A stretch of DNA of 19,606 bases from Larix sibirica (Eukaryota > Streptophyta > Pinopsida > Pinales > Pinaceae). Below the pieces are notes generated by a model that worked only from the letters and a program-made list of their open reading frames with translations, made no database searches and was not told the DNA's origin. The stretch lies in the NCBI GenBank assembly GCA_004151065.3, contig NWUY0300096736.1:1-19606 (forward strand), read 5' to 3'. Positions within the stretch are counted from its first letter, which is position 1, and every line of letters starts with the position of its first letter. Below are positions 7,811 through 18,820 of this stretch, one piece after another. The translations under genes were made by a program, and so were the position numbers.

Positions 7811-10083
7811 AGTCATACCTTTTGAGCCCATACTCTTATGACATATTTTTTATCCCATATAATATACTCTCATATTCCATGCCTTCACACGATGATGATC
7901 AACATGTTTCTACAATATGACTGTTGCTATTCTTGTAAATACCCTCATTGATTTCATGTAACCTATCAGCGGTTTTGGAAATCCACCACTAGAAGGATGT
8001 TGTGCATGTCAAATGCATGCTTCAGTACCTTTTAGATGACAAAAATACCAAATTGTGCACTCAAGGGAAGTTACCACCTGAAATCTAATTTCCAATGATT
8101 ACATGAATTCCTATAGTCATTGGTTTGCATATGAGCACACTTTCAAAAGTACATATGTTGTGGAAAAGGTGTCTAGTGGAAATGATAGGTATGTTATAAG
8201 GTCTGAAGTATTTTTTTCTCTTATACATATTATGGATACCCTCATCCATTTGAGCTATTATTATTGTTGTTGTTTTCTCAATCATATTATAGTCCACAAA
8301 TGTATGCATGTTCAGGCATTAAGGAAAAAAACACATAGTCAAACCATGGATTCCATATCATCTTCAATAGGTTTGTAGCGCATATTCAAAGGTTCAAAGA
8401 GCATGTTTGAAAAATTCAAATCTTTGATAAGTGAAATTGCATGGCTGTCAGTTTGGTGACAACATTCTATTATGTTATGTCACTCAGCCAGATTATGGGC
8501 AAAGGTCAAGTGATGCTCAACAATCTGATTTATTGATTGACACAAGGTAAGGGTCATGAAAATGGTGAGATTCTAACAATTGGCATATTGTGGCAACACG
8601 AATTATTTGATGGATCATTGTTGGATCTCGAGTAGATGAACATAACTCAAGGATAACATACACTTGCATGCAATGTTTATAAAAAAAGGTTTTTCTCTCT
8701 TCCTTGTGATAACATTGCTTATTAAGATCCATGAGGGAGATGATTTGATCGAGCTTCCCTAAGTGTGACCAACGGATATTTATGATAATATTTGCACGGA
8801 TTTGTGTTTTTTGAGAAACAACATGTATAATCTATTGTGGACTAACAATGGATTTTGTTTCCTCTTCATAGTAAGTTAGTTTTAAAAGCCCACGAATGTA
8901 GATCGATAGTCAAATCTCATTAAAGTGTTAATTTCTCTTATTTTGCTTAAAAAGTTTGTGTTAAACATGATGGTACTAATATTGCAGTAATATGGTAATT
9001 AATTTAGGGCAATATCATGAATAATGGTAGCATGAACTCTATCCACAAACCTTGAAATTTTGCAGAAAAATCACCAGTAAAACCCAATAGTTGGAGGAGT
9101 ACAACATTAGTGTGAGGAATGGTTATAACAACATGAAATTAAAGGATTCTGATAATTGGATATCGATTTTCTTATCAACATCTTCTCAAATTCAAAACTG
9201 CCACTTGGAAATGATTCACGAAATATATAAAGCAACATTGTTCAAAGGATCAAACAATGATATAAACAAGCACTACATAGAACACTTTGTGGTGCCATTT
9301 GATAATAGAGATGAAGGAAGATTTTAGACCATGAGAGGCACATTTGTTGAGATAGAAGGACTATATGGTAGGAAACAATACACCTGCAAACACAAAAAAT
9401 ATATCATCGTTCAAATCAATAGTAAAAGGCAATCATGTAACACTTAATATGGTAGTTTAAACATAAGAAAATCAATGGGATTTTTATGCTAAGTAATCCA
9501 ATTTTGTGTGTGAATGTCTAACAGTTGTGTTGCTCTTTCACATTAGAATTAAAATCAAGTTTGCAATGAAGATGTTTCAAAGAGAGGCATATATGGTTAG
9601 ATTTGAAGATGGAGATGACTATGCATGGACACATAACAAATAAAACTTTGTTTTCAAGTGCATAATTGATTCGCTCATATCTTGCAAACAATGCATCGGT
9701 TGACCATGAAATTTGGAAAGAAAATCCATTAGAGCTCCAGTGGGTATGTTTTGAGAAATTAATACAAGTCTGTTCCATAAATTCGGTAGTAAAACATGGT
9801 CCATTTTAGGCAATTTACTACCAGAAATCCTAATTCCAGTAGTAGTGCAACTTTAAACCAAAATCTGCCATATGGGTTTTTGTTTCAAGGTGTCTTGATA
9901 TGGTTTCATGCTGATCAAATCGGTTCCAAACTGAGATTGTTTTCATCAAAGATGCATTGTACATCAACTATATGGATTATATCACACATCATTGGGTTAT
10001 CATTTTCTTATGCATGCACATGATTGAATTTTCAAGTTTATACGGTGTTGTAGCAAGGAGAAGAGTAAAAGGTGAAGTGTCGT
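7811..10083. other. No recognisable gene (2.3 kb)
   Basis: AT-rich DNA with short open frames such as plus strand 8103-8378 and 9091-9327, and minus strand 9778-9518. None shows a known domain, and none has a neighbouring frame that extends it. The first few hundred bases may be LTR if the polypurine tract at 7796 is genuine. The rest lies upstream of a second polypurine tract at 10329 and could be the decayed interior of that element. Confidence 0.45.
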
Positions 10084-10240
10084 CACACAAGAAACAACAC
10101 TCACAAAATTTTGGTTGCCACACAAGAACCAACCATAAGAAACTCGAGTTCAAAAGGATAAGTGTTTCCACACAAGAACCGACACTTGAAAAACTGGCGG
10201 TTGTTACACAAGAACCAACCATAAGAAAATCAGCTTCCAC
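10084..10240 (+). repeat. Short imperfect repeats with CACACAAGAA core
   Basis: CACACAAGAA begins at 10084, 10119 and 10169, and TACACAAGAA at 10205, giving spacings of 35, 50 and 36 bases. Copies two and four continue identically (CCAACCATAAGAAA); copies one and three share a different continuation (ACA/GACACT). The pattern is therefore a two-part higher-order repeat. Read in the plus frame 9957-10283 it gives repeated T-Q-E-P-T peptides, so it could be a repeat inside a lost protein, but that frame has no other recognisable feature. Confidence 0.7.
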
Positions 10241-10298
10241 TCAGATACTTTTCAGAGGAGGAAGATCTAATCACACAGTTTAGAGAATCGGATGTGGG

Positions 10299-10318
10299 GT
10301 TGCATGTGGATATGCAAC
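10299..10318. repeat. 7-bp hairpin just before polypurine tract
   Basis: GTTGCAT (10299-10305) and ATGCAAC (10312-10318) are exact reverse complements around a 6-base loop. It lies ten bases before the G run at 10329. Confidence 0.6.
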
Positions 10319-10328
10319 ATGTTCACTT

Positions 10329-11400
10329 GGGGGGATATGTTGAGTCACCAAAATGTCATATTTTCACCTCTTTTTCCCTTGACACTTAACCATTTCCCAC
10401 TCTCTCATAACTTTACATTAAGACCATTTTAATGTTTATTTTTGGGATTAAACTTATTATTTTCCAAACATTTATTTTAACATTTTGAGTGAATTTATGA
10501 ATAAATGTTGCAAAAATAACATGTTTTTACTTAACCATGAAAGTTGGAGTTTTGTGATATGTACAGGCATATTTGAAAATTTCAACAAAGTTAAATTTTA
10601 CCACTCATCCTCAAATTCGAATTTCCTCTTCAACCTTTGAAGATTTGAGGAAGATTTTGGATGATCACTCAACCATATTTGATGGAGAATAATCATGGAT
10701 GTTTTCTTATTAAATATCTTAGAGTTTTGTGAGAAGATTTGTAGAGATAATTATTCTCTAATTATTAGCAAATGGTTGAACTATATGAGATAAAAGTGGA
10801 TCTGAATTTATTAGTTTCTTATCTCATTCTCAAAGCAAATTATGTATAAATAAGAGTGCCTCCTCCATTCCAAAGGGAGGACTCTTGGAGCATGTGTCCA
10901 TATTATGATGGAATAAAGTAGATCTCTTTTCATATTTCTCTTCACGTAGTTGATCATTCTCTAGTTTTAGTATGTTTTGATTTAGTATAAATAGTATTAT
11001 CTAATTTGATTTATTTATGTTATAGATTAGTAGTATTATTTTGTTCTATGATAGTAAGGGCCCATTGCTGGAGAGCAAAGTGTTGCTTTGTGTAGAATTT
11101 CATTTATTAATTTTTGTAAGTATGGTGTGATGCTTTAATTTGTTTTTATCTTTACTTTATTTTTCATGCTTTTAAATTTATGCAAGTGTGATCGGCCGAG
11201 TGTGGTGTGCACCAGATATTGAAGTTGTTAACACGAGGATCCAATAAGTGTTTTTAAAGATCACAGGACCTGAACCATTGACCTCTCAATGACCTGGTTT
11301 TAATTTCATGCAGTGTGTGGTTTTACTTTCTTTCCCGTGTGATTTACTTTTTCCTCTACTTGATTTGGTTACAGAAAGTATGGTTGTTTCCTGGACACTC
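10329..11400 (+). mobile_element. Polypurine tract and candidate LTR
   Basis: CTTGGGGGGATAT (G run 10329-10334) followed by TGTTGAGTCACC (from 10338) has the form of a polypurine tract with the TG start of a 3' LTR. About 510 bases in is a TATAAATA box (10845-10852) followed by a transcript-leader-like GC-richer stretch, and an AATAAA lies near 10913, both usual in plant LTRs. I could not find a convincing CA end with a primer-binding site; an end near 11375 (GGTTACA) is possible. The right boundary is therefore arbitrary. Confidence 0.42.
10845..10852 (+). promoter_or_regulatory. TATA box in candidate LTR
   Basis: TATAAATA precedes AGAGTGCCTCCTCCATTCC by a spacing suitable for transcription starting some 25-30 bases downstream. 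Its relevance depends on the LTR call being right. Confidence 0.35.
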
Positions 11401-11662
11401 TGATAATGTTAACAGTCCTTATCCTTATCATGTTATTGTAGTTTAAAGTGTGATTGTTCGACATACACAAAGTGAATCTCATCCAACTTACCCAGTACCT
11501 CATCGAGTAGACCGTTGGTGTGCTTAGTTAAAGTATCAATTGAGTCATGGTCTTGCATATATTTTGCACGATAGCTCATCAATTTATTGACCCGGGTTGA
11601 TAATTGATGTGAGGTAAAACTAAGCAATTATTTTTCCCAACAACTCCTAAAGTCAGAGATGG

Positions 11663-12004
11663 CTAATGGTACCTTTCTTTTACTAAAGCCCTTGTCTTAT
11701 CCACTATGAAGTGACCTCCCAAGCCACTATTGTGAAAATCTCTAATGAGGTTTCCCTCATTGATCCTTTGGGAATACATAACTATTGACATGGAACACCA
11801 AACCTTCTCCATGAAATAAACCAAGAATGTTGTCCTATCTTCATTCCATGGTTGTTTGCAAGCCTTCCATGCCTCAAATAAATTAGTGTCTTCTTCACGC
11901 AACTTTTGAAAACTTTTAAACCTTGTTATATTTATGGACCTCCTAGTCACTAATGTTGTCCTCCTATTTAATGCATCAACAACTCTATTGGAATTTTCAC
12001 TCAT
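11663..12004 (-). pseudogene. Ty3/gypsy pol: RNase H end to integrase N-terminus
   Basis: A 113-codon minus-strand frame begins SENSNRVVDALNRR, matching the 'N.VADALSRR' motif that closes the RNase H domain of plant gypsy pol, especially chromoviruses. It continues through the linker (FKSFQKLREEDTNLFEAW, compare 'F..l...Y..D.df...w') into the integrase start: YSQRINEGNLIRDFHNSGLGGHFIVDKT matches the 'iP....R..li.E.H..gl.GHfG.dKT' block including the zinc-binding histidines, and KERYH matches '.eRfyWP'. The expected CxxC of the integrase finger is not seen beyond 11663. Continuing past the end, WPSL is readable, after which similarity is lost. Confidence 0.85.
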
Positions 12005-12300
12005 GCTTCAACACAAATGAATAGGATTGCAAGAACGTAACCTTCTTCATGTGGTTTAGATTCATTTTTTCTTGGTTGTTAATAAACTTGAAAGCTAGGC
12101 GATCTATGTACTAAACATTATTGTGGGACAACAAGTAGAGTCTCCACTTCTCCAATGCTTGATTGATCACATAGAACTCTTGATCATGCATAGAATACTT
12201 CCTCTCAGCCTCATTCAACCTACCATTTAAGTAAATTATTGCCCTTTTCTTTTTTACTCAACAACACTCTTACCACTGTCCCACTTGCCTCTTAATCCAC
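12005..12300 (-). pseudogene. Ty3/gypsy pol: RNase H domain remnant
   Basis: In a frame one shift away from the integrase frame, the minus strand reads YLNGRLNEAERKYSMHDQEF followed by YVINQALEKWRLYLL. It then gives a stretch with one in-frame TAG and ends with FLQSYSFVLKHE. This matches the gypsy RNase H series 'S.kLn.Ae..Ys..d.Efyavv.al..WrhYL', '...L.......H.kw..fLq.y.f...hk.G'. The DQE acidic motif is kept. A frameshift between KHE and SENSN joins it to the integrase reading. Confidence 0.85.
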
Positions 12301-12672
12301 TTGGAACACTTTATCAAATCAATTAAAGGCAATACAAGATTCTTAGTCATTTTTCTTTTCAAACTAGATCATAATTCCTCTAAGTTGTTTCCATTCGAAG
12401 ATTCCATCCATACATTTGTTTAGTGGCATAGAAATCCCACTATTTTTTCTAAACAAATTTCAATATAAACTTGTAATCACAAAAGCTTCTTACTTAGAAT
12501 GTGCTCTTTGGTGCAAGTCATTCAATAATCACTTGGACCTTTTATGGATCCATTTTCAACTCACCTAGAGAAATAATAAATCCTTCTTCTTGCATGAACA
12601 CTTATGTAAAGAAATCAACAACTTTTATCTTCTCGGTTGTCCCAACACTTGTTGCAAATGCTTCAAACGCTT
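12301..12672 (-). pseudogene. Ty3/gypsy pol: reverse transcriptase C-terminal part
   Basis: Broken frames give, from 12672 downward: KHLQQVLGQ ('H..hl..Vl..L'); a KCSCKKK block ('.KC.F.....') ; VIIE*LAPKSTF*VRSF at about 12539-12481 ('I..Wp.PkS..evRSFhGla'); PLNKCMDGIFEWKQ (the 'pLt...kk..F.W' block); and VFQVD*EASGTVVRVLLS near 12310-12260, matching 'vFqvdcDASg..iGavLsq'. Order and strand agree with the RNase H and integrase remnants. The catalytic YxDD and everything upstream are not recognisable. Confidence 0.8.
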
Positions 12673-13260
12673 CTCCTTCATCCCATCGAACATGAATTGA
12701 TTGTCATGATGAATCTTACCGAAAATGTCTCTTAAAATTCAAAATCTAGAGCCATAGTGACAAAATCAACTTGATAGGGCCAAAGCTCCCTTTCATTCTT
12801 TGTATAAGTAGTATTCACATGTGATCAACTCATTGTTTCCAATACTAAATGATCAGAGTTCCCTTTTGTTTTATGTACAAAAATGCATTCATAGACTATA
12901 AATTCATTGTTCCCAATACTCAATTATCTCCCTTTTCTATATAAGTTTGCAAATCTCCTCAAGTGAACCCCAAAGAATAGCAATCCAACCCCTCTTCCAT
13001 CAAGTCATCCCATTTTTATCATGACTCAAGGAGGCATTGTTAATCTTCAACTACCATTAATGTGTTGACAATTGTGTCTCTCCAACTATTATTCCAAACA
13101 CCAAACAAATAATCTATTATATATATATTTTTGATTACCCCTAATGTTCTTAGAATATTACTTAGTTTATGGAGGTCAAACCCTTGCGGATGAAATTCAA
13201 TCATGGACATGAATCAATTCGGCACTGGGAAAAACCTCAATACACTAAAACTTAACTAAA
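12673..13260. other. No clear gene; upstream gypsy pol expected but unreadable
   Basis: This is where the palm of the minus-strand reverse transcriptase and the protease should lie, but I see no motif. Within it two copies of AA(C/T)TCATTGTT(T/C)CCAATACT(A/C)AA occur about 76 bases apart (about 12826 and 12901), a small local duplication. The stretch ends at a CA/TA microsatellite that abuts the LINE. Confidence 0.45.
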
Positions 13261-13261
13261 C

Positions 13262-13292
<31 letters not shown>
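13262..13292. repeat. (CA)n(TA)n microsatellite at LINE 5' border
   Basis: About ten CA units run into about five TA units and end exactly where the LINE's GC-richer, CpG-containing 5' sequence begins (GATGGGGGCTCC). Insertion into a TA-rich tract, or growth of the tract beside the insertion, would both give this. Confidence 0.9.
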
Positions 13293-13580
13293 GATGGGGG
13301 CTCCGAAGATGGACTGAAGCGGAGGGAACATGCGCTTTTTTGCGAAGGTCAGGACTTAATTTTCGGATTGCAGATTAGGATGGCGCATAAGTGTTTGATA
13401 GTCGCGGTGCTAAAGCAGGAGCTGAAGGTTAGTACGTACGAAGGGTGGTTACCACGTGCAAAGGATCGACTCATCGGTGGATTAGCGTTCCCTCAGTCAC
13501 CCACATGGCGCACTGATAGTTTTGGCTTTAATGGTTTTAACTGCTAATTAGGCCTCCCACACACTCGCAGAGCTTTCACA
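13293..13580 (+). promoter_or_regulatory. LINE 5' untranslated region
   Basis: About 288 bases before the ORF1 start, visibly richer in CpG (for example GTCGCGGTGC, GTACGTACGAAG) than the surrounding AT-rich DNA. Internal promoters of LINEs lie here, but I can see no specific element. The left edge is set by the end of the TA tract. Confidence 0.5.
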
Positions 13581-15139
13581 ATGTTTACAGACGGAGTGGA
13601 TTACGAACCAGATAGCTAGGACGAACCCATTTTATGCACGAAAGATGAGGTACACTGCACTATGGAATTTCGGGATAATCAAGTTATAACTTCACCTCAC
13701 CCAGACGACGTCCCTCCATGCGCCAGCATGGGTGATCATAATGAAACTTCAAGGTTGCAGTCTGCCACCCTGCACAAACCATCCATCATAGCTAAACCAG
13801 GTAAATCCAAGGGAATCAGGTCTAAGAAAATTGATGCCAAGCTCAGAGTTGGAAGAGACATTCCCATTAAACAAATCCCTGATTATCTGAATTTGGCATT
13901 GATTGGGAGGTTCTGTGGTAAAACTCCAAGCAAGGACTCGCTTCTGCGTTGGATGGAGTCCAATTGGGTAGATAGTCTGGGTTATACCCCTGAGTTCTAC
14001 ATTCTCCCGTGAGGTTGGTTCCTTAATAAATTAAGGGAGAAGGAGGATGGTTCAAAGCTCCTTAACAGACAATGGCAATGGGGTCCATCTGAACTAATTC
14101 TCAAAAACTGGAGGGTGGACTTTAACCTTAGAAAAGAACCGCACAATCTCCAGCAAGTATGGGTTATTCTACCCGGTCTACCTCTGGTTGTTTGGAAGCA
14201 ACAGATTTTATAAGCTATTGGAAATAAGATTGGCAAGTTCATAGCTCTGGAAGAGGATTAGGAAGTTAAAATAGATCATCATTGTGCAAGAATCTTAGTT
14301 GAGCTAGACACCAGAGATGGACTCTACGAAGATTTAGTAATTGAAATGCATGGCAGTAAATGGATACAGCGTCTTGATTATTGGAAACTACCCTTTCGTT
14401 GCTTCGCCTGTTGCAAGGTAGGCCATCTGCAGAAGAATTGTCTTGTTAGCAAAGATCCCCCAAAGACTAAAAAAGTATGGGTTAAAAAATCTACGTCCTT
14501 ACCAGGCGTGGAGTTCAAGCACATGACATCGACTGATAAAGATATGTAGGATGCGGTTGTTAGCCCAGTCACATCTAAAGCTGAAGGTTCTATATCTAGA
14601 GTCCCAGAAGAGAAGTTGATACAACAGGCGAATGACAACGGCACACTCTTAGGAAATACTAAGTCAGCAGTACTTCACAGTCTACAGAAAAGGTTGGTGG
14701 TGCTGCGTTGTCAAGCGGTCCTCAACAGGTTCAACCGGCTTCTACGCCAAAAGGTACTAATTCTGCTACATCTTTAATTAAGCTTCTTTGTCTATTCACT
14801 CCGAAATTTTCCTCTCACTCTCCTTGTAAAACTTCAATTTCTTCTCCATTTGCCCCTAAGCCTCAAGCTTCTAAACCTTCAACTTTTTCAACTCAGTTGG
14901 ATAAAAAAAGAGGTTATAATTTAAGATCCAAAAAATTACTTCCGTTAGAAGATGAGGAGGTGTCGCAGTGTATTTCAACTGGAGTTCTAGCCCTAAACTC
15001 CATTCAAAAGTCAAGGGCCGGTAGAAAAACATTATTATCGAAGGCCCAAAAATAGGCGGTTTTGGATGTAAAATAGGGACGACAAGCAGTACTAACTCGG
15101 GCTCTTAGAGTGAAAATTGCCCCAATTAGGGGTCCTTGA
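13581..15139 (+). pseudogene. LINE ORF1 (DUF4283-like, zinc knuckle), inactivated
   Basis: The intact ancestor would have encoded a nucleic-acid-binding chaperone of about 520 residues that coats the LINE RNA. The ATG at 13581 is in frame with the rest and follows the 5' UTR; a later ATG at 13662 is less likely because the frame upstream of it reads sensibly (FTDGVDYEPDS*DEP). After a Pro/Ser-rich N-terminus, the middle (about 13840-14350) reads as a DUF4283-like fold: LIGRFCGKTPSKDSLLRW, LP*GWF, LNRQWQWGP, VWVILPGLPL, ARILVELDTRDGL. A CCHC knuckle C-X2-C-X4-H-X4-C is intact at 14400-14441 (CFACCKVGHLQKNC). The tail is Ser/Pro/Lys-rich (KKRGYNLRSKKLLP). In-frame stops are at 13617, 14010, 14211, 14259, 14547, 15053 and 15074, and one frameshift lies near 14640-14665. 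The final TGA (15137-15139) overlaps the ORF2 ATG. Confidence 0.85.
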
Positions 15140-15945
15140 TGCTCCTCCTCTCCTTTAACATAAGGGGGATAGGGGTGGCCTCCAAAAAAATCGCTCTTAA
15201 AAGGATGATAGCCTTACAGAAACCTACAGTTTTGATGATCCAAGAAACAATGACGGAAGGTAAGAAAGCTGAGGAGGTGGTCAACGAATGCGTTAAGGAC
15301 TGGAATTCAGAAATCATTGATGCGGACGGTCACTCAGGTGGTGTTATAATGACATGGAGTCTAGAACTAAATATGATTTCGATAACGCGATATGGCTATG
15401 TACTCAGTACCCTTCTGGAAGACAAGGAGACTGGTTTAAGCTTCATGATTCTAAACATTTACGGCCCTTTCTACAATAGAAAAGCTTTCTAGGACACCTT
15501 GGACCTCTCAGAAGCATTGAATCAAACAAACATAATTATTGGAGGAGATCTAAATCTAACCCTTTCCTTATGGGAGATTTGGGGCAAAAATGCCATAGGT
15601 GATGCGCTGAGCTCTTACTTTGGATACCTCTTCAAACAGAAAGGTCTAGTGGATATTCCTCCAATAAAGATGGAGCCTACTTGGAGGAACAAACGAGGAG
15701 GTGACCAAGCAATCTCTAAGAGATTGGATCATTTCATGCTCTCCGAAAATCTTCTCAGTGATCAATTGATAGTTCAATCAACGATTGAAACAGGAGGGAA
15801 CTCAAATCATAGGCCAATTAGCTTGAAATTAAAGATCCTTGAGAAAAATTCCCCTCCCCCTTTTAAATTCAATCCTTTATGGTTGTCTGAAGAGGACTAT
15901 AAAACTCTGATTCTAGAATCCAGGAAGCCTCTAATCACTCGATGA
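15139..15945 (+). other. Endonuclease domain (APE type) of LINE ORF2
   Basis: Recognised by N in SFNIRG (15157), E in MIQETM (15244), GGDLN (D at 15547), DHFMLSE, and the closing S-x-H block. That block reads SNHRPI, with Asn (15805-15807) in place of the catalytic Asp of SDH; GAT to AAT is a single transition. A stop at 15490 replaces the Trp expected after KAF. Confidence 0.85.
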
Positions 15946-16469
15946 TGCAACAATTTTACGACAACATGGCACTAATGAAAAAAATTTCCAAAGTTTGGGA
16001 CAAAAAACACAAAGTCCGCCATCAAGAGGAGCTTCTGAGGGTAGAAGAAAAACTTGAGGAATTATTTGGCAAAAACTAAGAAGGGGTTTTCACTTTAGAG
16101 GAAACCAAAATCTTAAAGAAGTTGGAAAAGGAAAAAGATTCACTGTTGCTCCAAGAGGAGCAATTATGGAGACTCAAGAGCAGGGCTCTTTAGCTGAAAG
16201 AAGGCGACCATAATACTAAATTCTTTCACAAACATGCATCCCATCGAAAGAATATTAATACAATTCACGAAATAAGAACATGGCAAGGTAACTTGGCTAT
16301 GACCTTCATGGAGAAGGCAAAAGTAGAAGTGGACCACTTCCACAAAATTTTCAATGGGTCTGAAGGCTGCTTAATTTCGGAAATTATGGAGGTTGTCAGT
16401 CTATTCCCCAGACTAATAACCAATGAAATGAATGAAGAGCTCACCAAAGAAGTCACGGATGCAGAAATC

Positions 16470-17430
16470 CAGTCAGTTTTGCTTTCGTTTCAAAAAGGAA
16501 AAAGTCCCGGTCCAGATGACTTCACACTGGAGTTTTTCCTATGATTTTTTGAAAAAATTAAAGATGATCTCTTGGCAGTGGTGAAGGAATCTCAGAATAC
16601 TGGGAAAGTTCTGGGGATTTTCAATTCAACATTCATAACTTTGATTCCCAAAACCCAAAAGCCCGAGACGTTCAATGATTTCAGACCAATTTCATGCTAT
16701 AATATGATTTATAAAATCATAGCAAAGGTCATCGCCATAAGACTCAAACCTATTCTGAGCAAAATCCTAACAGAAGAACAATTTGGATTCCTCGATAACA
16801 GACAAATACATGATGCAGTCTCTCTTACGTAGGAATCCATCCACATTATTAAGAAAGATAAACAGACTGCATTTGCGTTGACACTAGATCTCTCTAAAGC
16901 ATACGATCGAGTCAATTGGACTTTTTTCAGACTGCTATTGCTTCAGATTGGAATGGAGGTAGATATGGTCGATTGGATTATGGGGTGTATTCAATCCACC
17001 TCGTTCGTAGTACTAATCAATGGAGATCCCTCTAGCTTTTTTCGTCCCACTAGAGGGCTCAGACAAGGGTGAGCCCTATCACCTTTCATCTTCCTCCTTA
17101 TCGTTGATGCTCTTCGTCCTCTCATTCACAATGCCAAAACATAAGGTAGGATAGAAGGGGAAAAAGTACCCAATATTGAAGCCATCACCCATACTCTGTT
17201 TGTTGATGACATCCTTCTGTTCAGTAAGGGATCTGAACAAAACCTCAGAGCTTATGCATCCCTTCTCGACAAATACAAGCATGCAATAGACATGATGATA
17301 AACATCAGGAAATCCAGCCTGAACCACAACGAGTTCTCTGCAGATCTGATCCAGAAGGCAGAAGAGATTTTACCATTCCTAGCTAATCCTCTCTCTGATG
17401 GATTCAAGTATCTTGGCTTCCTTCTTAAAC
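16470..17430 (+). other. Reverse transcriptase domain of LINE ORF2
   Basis: In one frame it shows LLSFQKGKSPGPDDF, FITLIPKTQKP, FRPISCYNMIYKIIAKVIA, EEQFGFLDNRQIHDAV, motif A LTLDLSKAYDRVNW (D at 16887), the RQG block at about 17060 with TGA (17070) where Cys or Asp is usual, ALSPFIFLLIVDAL, motif C FVDDILLFS (Asp pair 17205-17210), and FKYLGFLL. Both catalytic motifs are intact; inactivation is by stops only. Confidence 0.92.
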
Positions 17431-18448
17431 CCAACAACTATGCTTTTCAAGATTAGGTTTGGCTATATAAGAAAGTTGAAGCCATAATTTTAGCTTGGTC
17501 TAATCGCTTCTTATCTAAGGGAGGGAGATTAGTTCTCCTTAAGGCAGTATTAAAAAGTATCCCAGTCTACTGGGTGTCCATTGCTTACATTCCAAAAGGA
17601 ATTCTCACCAAGTTAAGAAAGAAATGCTTTTCCTTTTTATGGACAACCAACAAACAGTCTAATGGGATTCCTCTAGCCAAGTGGACTACCATCTCACTTC
17701 CAAAAGAGATGGGAGGTTGGGGAATAAAAAATTTACCCCTTTTATGCAAATCCCTGGCAGCAAAGACCTTATGGAGACTAGCTCAAAATCCCGACTCTCT
17801 TTGGGGAAGAGTTCTAAGCTTCAAATACTATCCCAATTCCTCCATTACTGAATGGTTTAGGACCCCTAACAAAACCCATAAAAATGGTTCGGCAGGATGG
17901 AAAGCAATGGTTTTGGCCTGCCCTCTAGTAGGCAATTGGACTGCTTGGAGAGCAGGGAATTGCAAGAGTATCAGATTAGGGGAAGATCCGTGGGTCAGAG
18001 CAGGAGAAAAATATATGCTCTCAAGGCCGTTGCTGTCAAAATTGAAATCTCAAAGTTTATACAAGCTGGTTGATGCACAAGCCCAACATCCCTAGTTAAG
18101 AGGAAGTGAAGGATGGAAGAATGCACAGACCTTAAGTTTAAGTGGAGCTGAGGCAGAAGAATGGGGTAACTATGTAAATTGACTAGTCTTAAGTTTCGTC
18201 CACTTAGATGAGGAAGATCAGGACAGGTTGATATGGACCAAAACGTAGTCAATGGTGACTATTCGACCAAGAAAGGATACGAAACAATCATTCAGGATCA
18301 GTTCAACAGTGATAAGTGCTGGTGGCGGAACAAGCTATGGAAAACTAATAGTCCCCTAAAGACCATTTTAACCTTCTGGCTAGCAATGAATAACAAACTC
18401 TAAACCTGGGAAAATTTGAAGAAACGTGGATTTCAAGGTCCCAGTTAC

Positions 18449-18523
18449 TGTTTTATGTGCAAGTCAAGCAAGGAACACTCTGCTCATCTTTTTGATGCTT
18501 GTCCATATGTAGGAGCCGTATGG
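18449..18523 (+). other. zf-RVT zinc-binding module of LINE ORF2
   Basis: CFMCKSSKEHSAHLFDACPY followed by VGAVW keeps the C-X2-C...H-X4-C ligand spacing of the zf-RVT family. It lies downstream of the W-W...SPLKTILTFWLAMNNKL block. The same module at the minus-strand LINE fragment (1-733) has lost ligands. Confidence 0.88.
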
Positions 18524-18820
18524 ACCACTGCATCTAAAATATTCTCTCAAGATAGTCATATCACAAATGCAGATTATACCGTGGAGCAGCGAGCAAAGAA
18601 GTGGTGGCGGCATACAGGGGTACATTGCTATGATGCTTTCCCAGTTCTCTTTGTATTCAGCATTTGGGAAGCCTGCAACAGAGCTATTTTTAAAAATCAG
18701 TGGACACTAGTTGACATCACTTCCATTCTGCTAATACAAAAAACGCAGGAATTGAAGACGGCTCCCAAACAAATCAAAAGACAAGTGATTTATGATCTAG
18801 AGATAAACAAAAGCCAACCT

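Noticed and set aside
8103-8378. 91-codon plus-strand open frame with a hydrophobic, Tyr/Cys-rich stretch
   Set aside because: The hydrophobic run comes from a low-complexity TAT/TGT stretch; no recognisable membrane protein, and the complementary strand is also open.
9091-9327. 78-codon plus-strand open frame
   Set aside because: Unrecognised and isolated, and its start is not ATG-supported; not enough to call a gene.
10084-10240. CRISPR-like array
   Set aside because: Repeats are short, imperfect and irregularly spaced, the spacers are themselves repeated, and the context is plant retrotransposon DNA.
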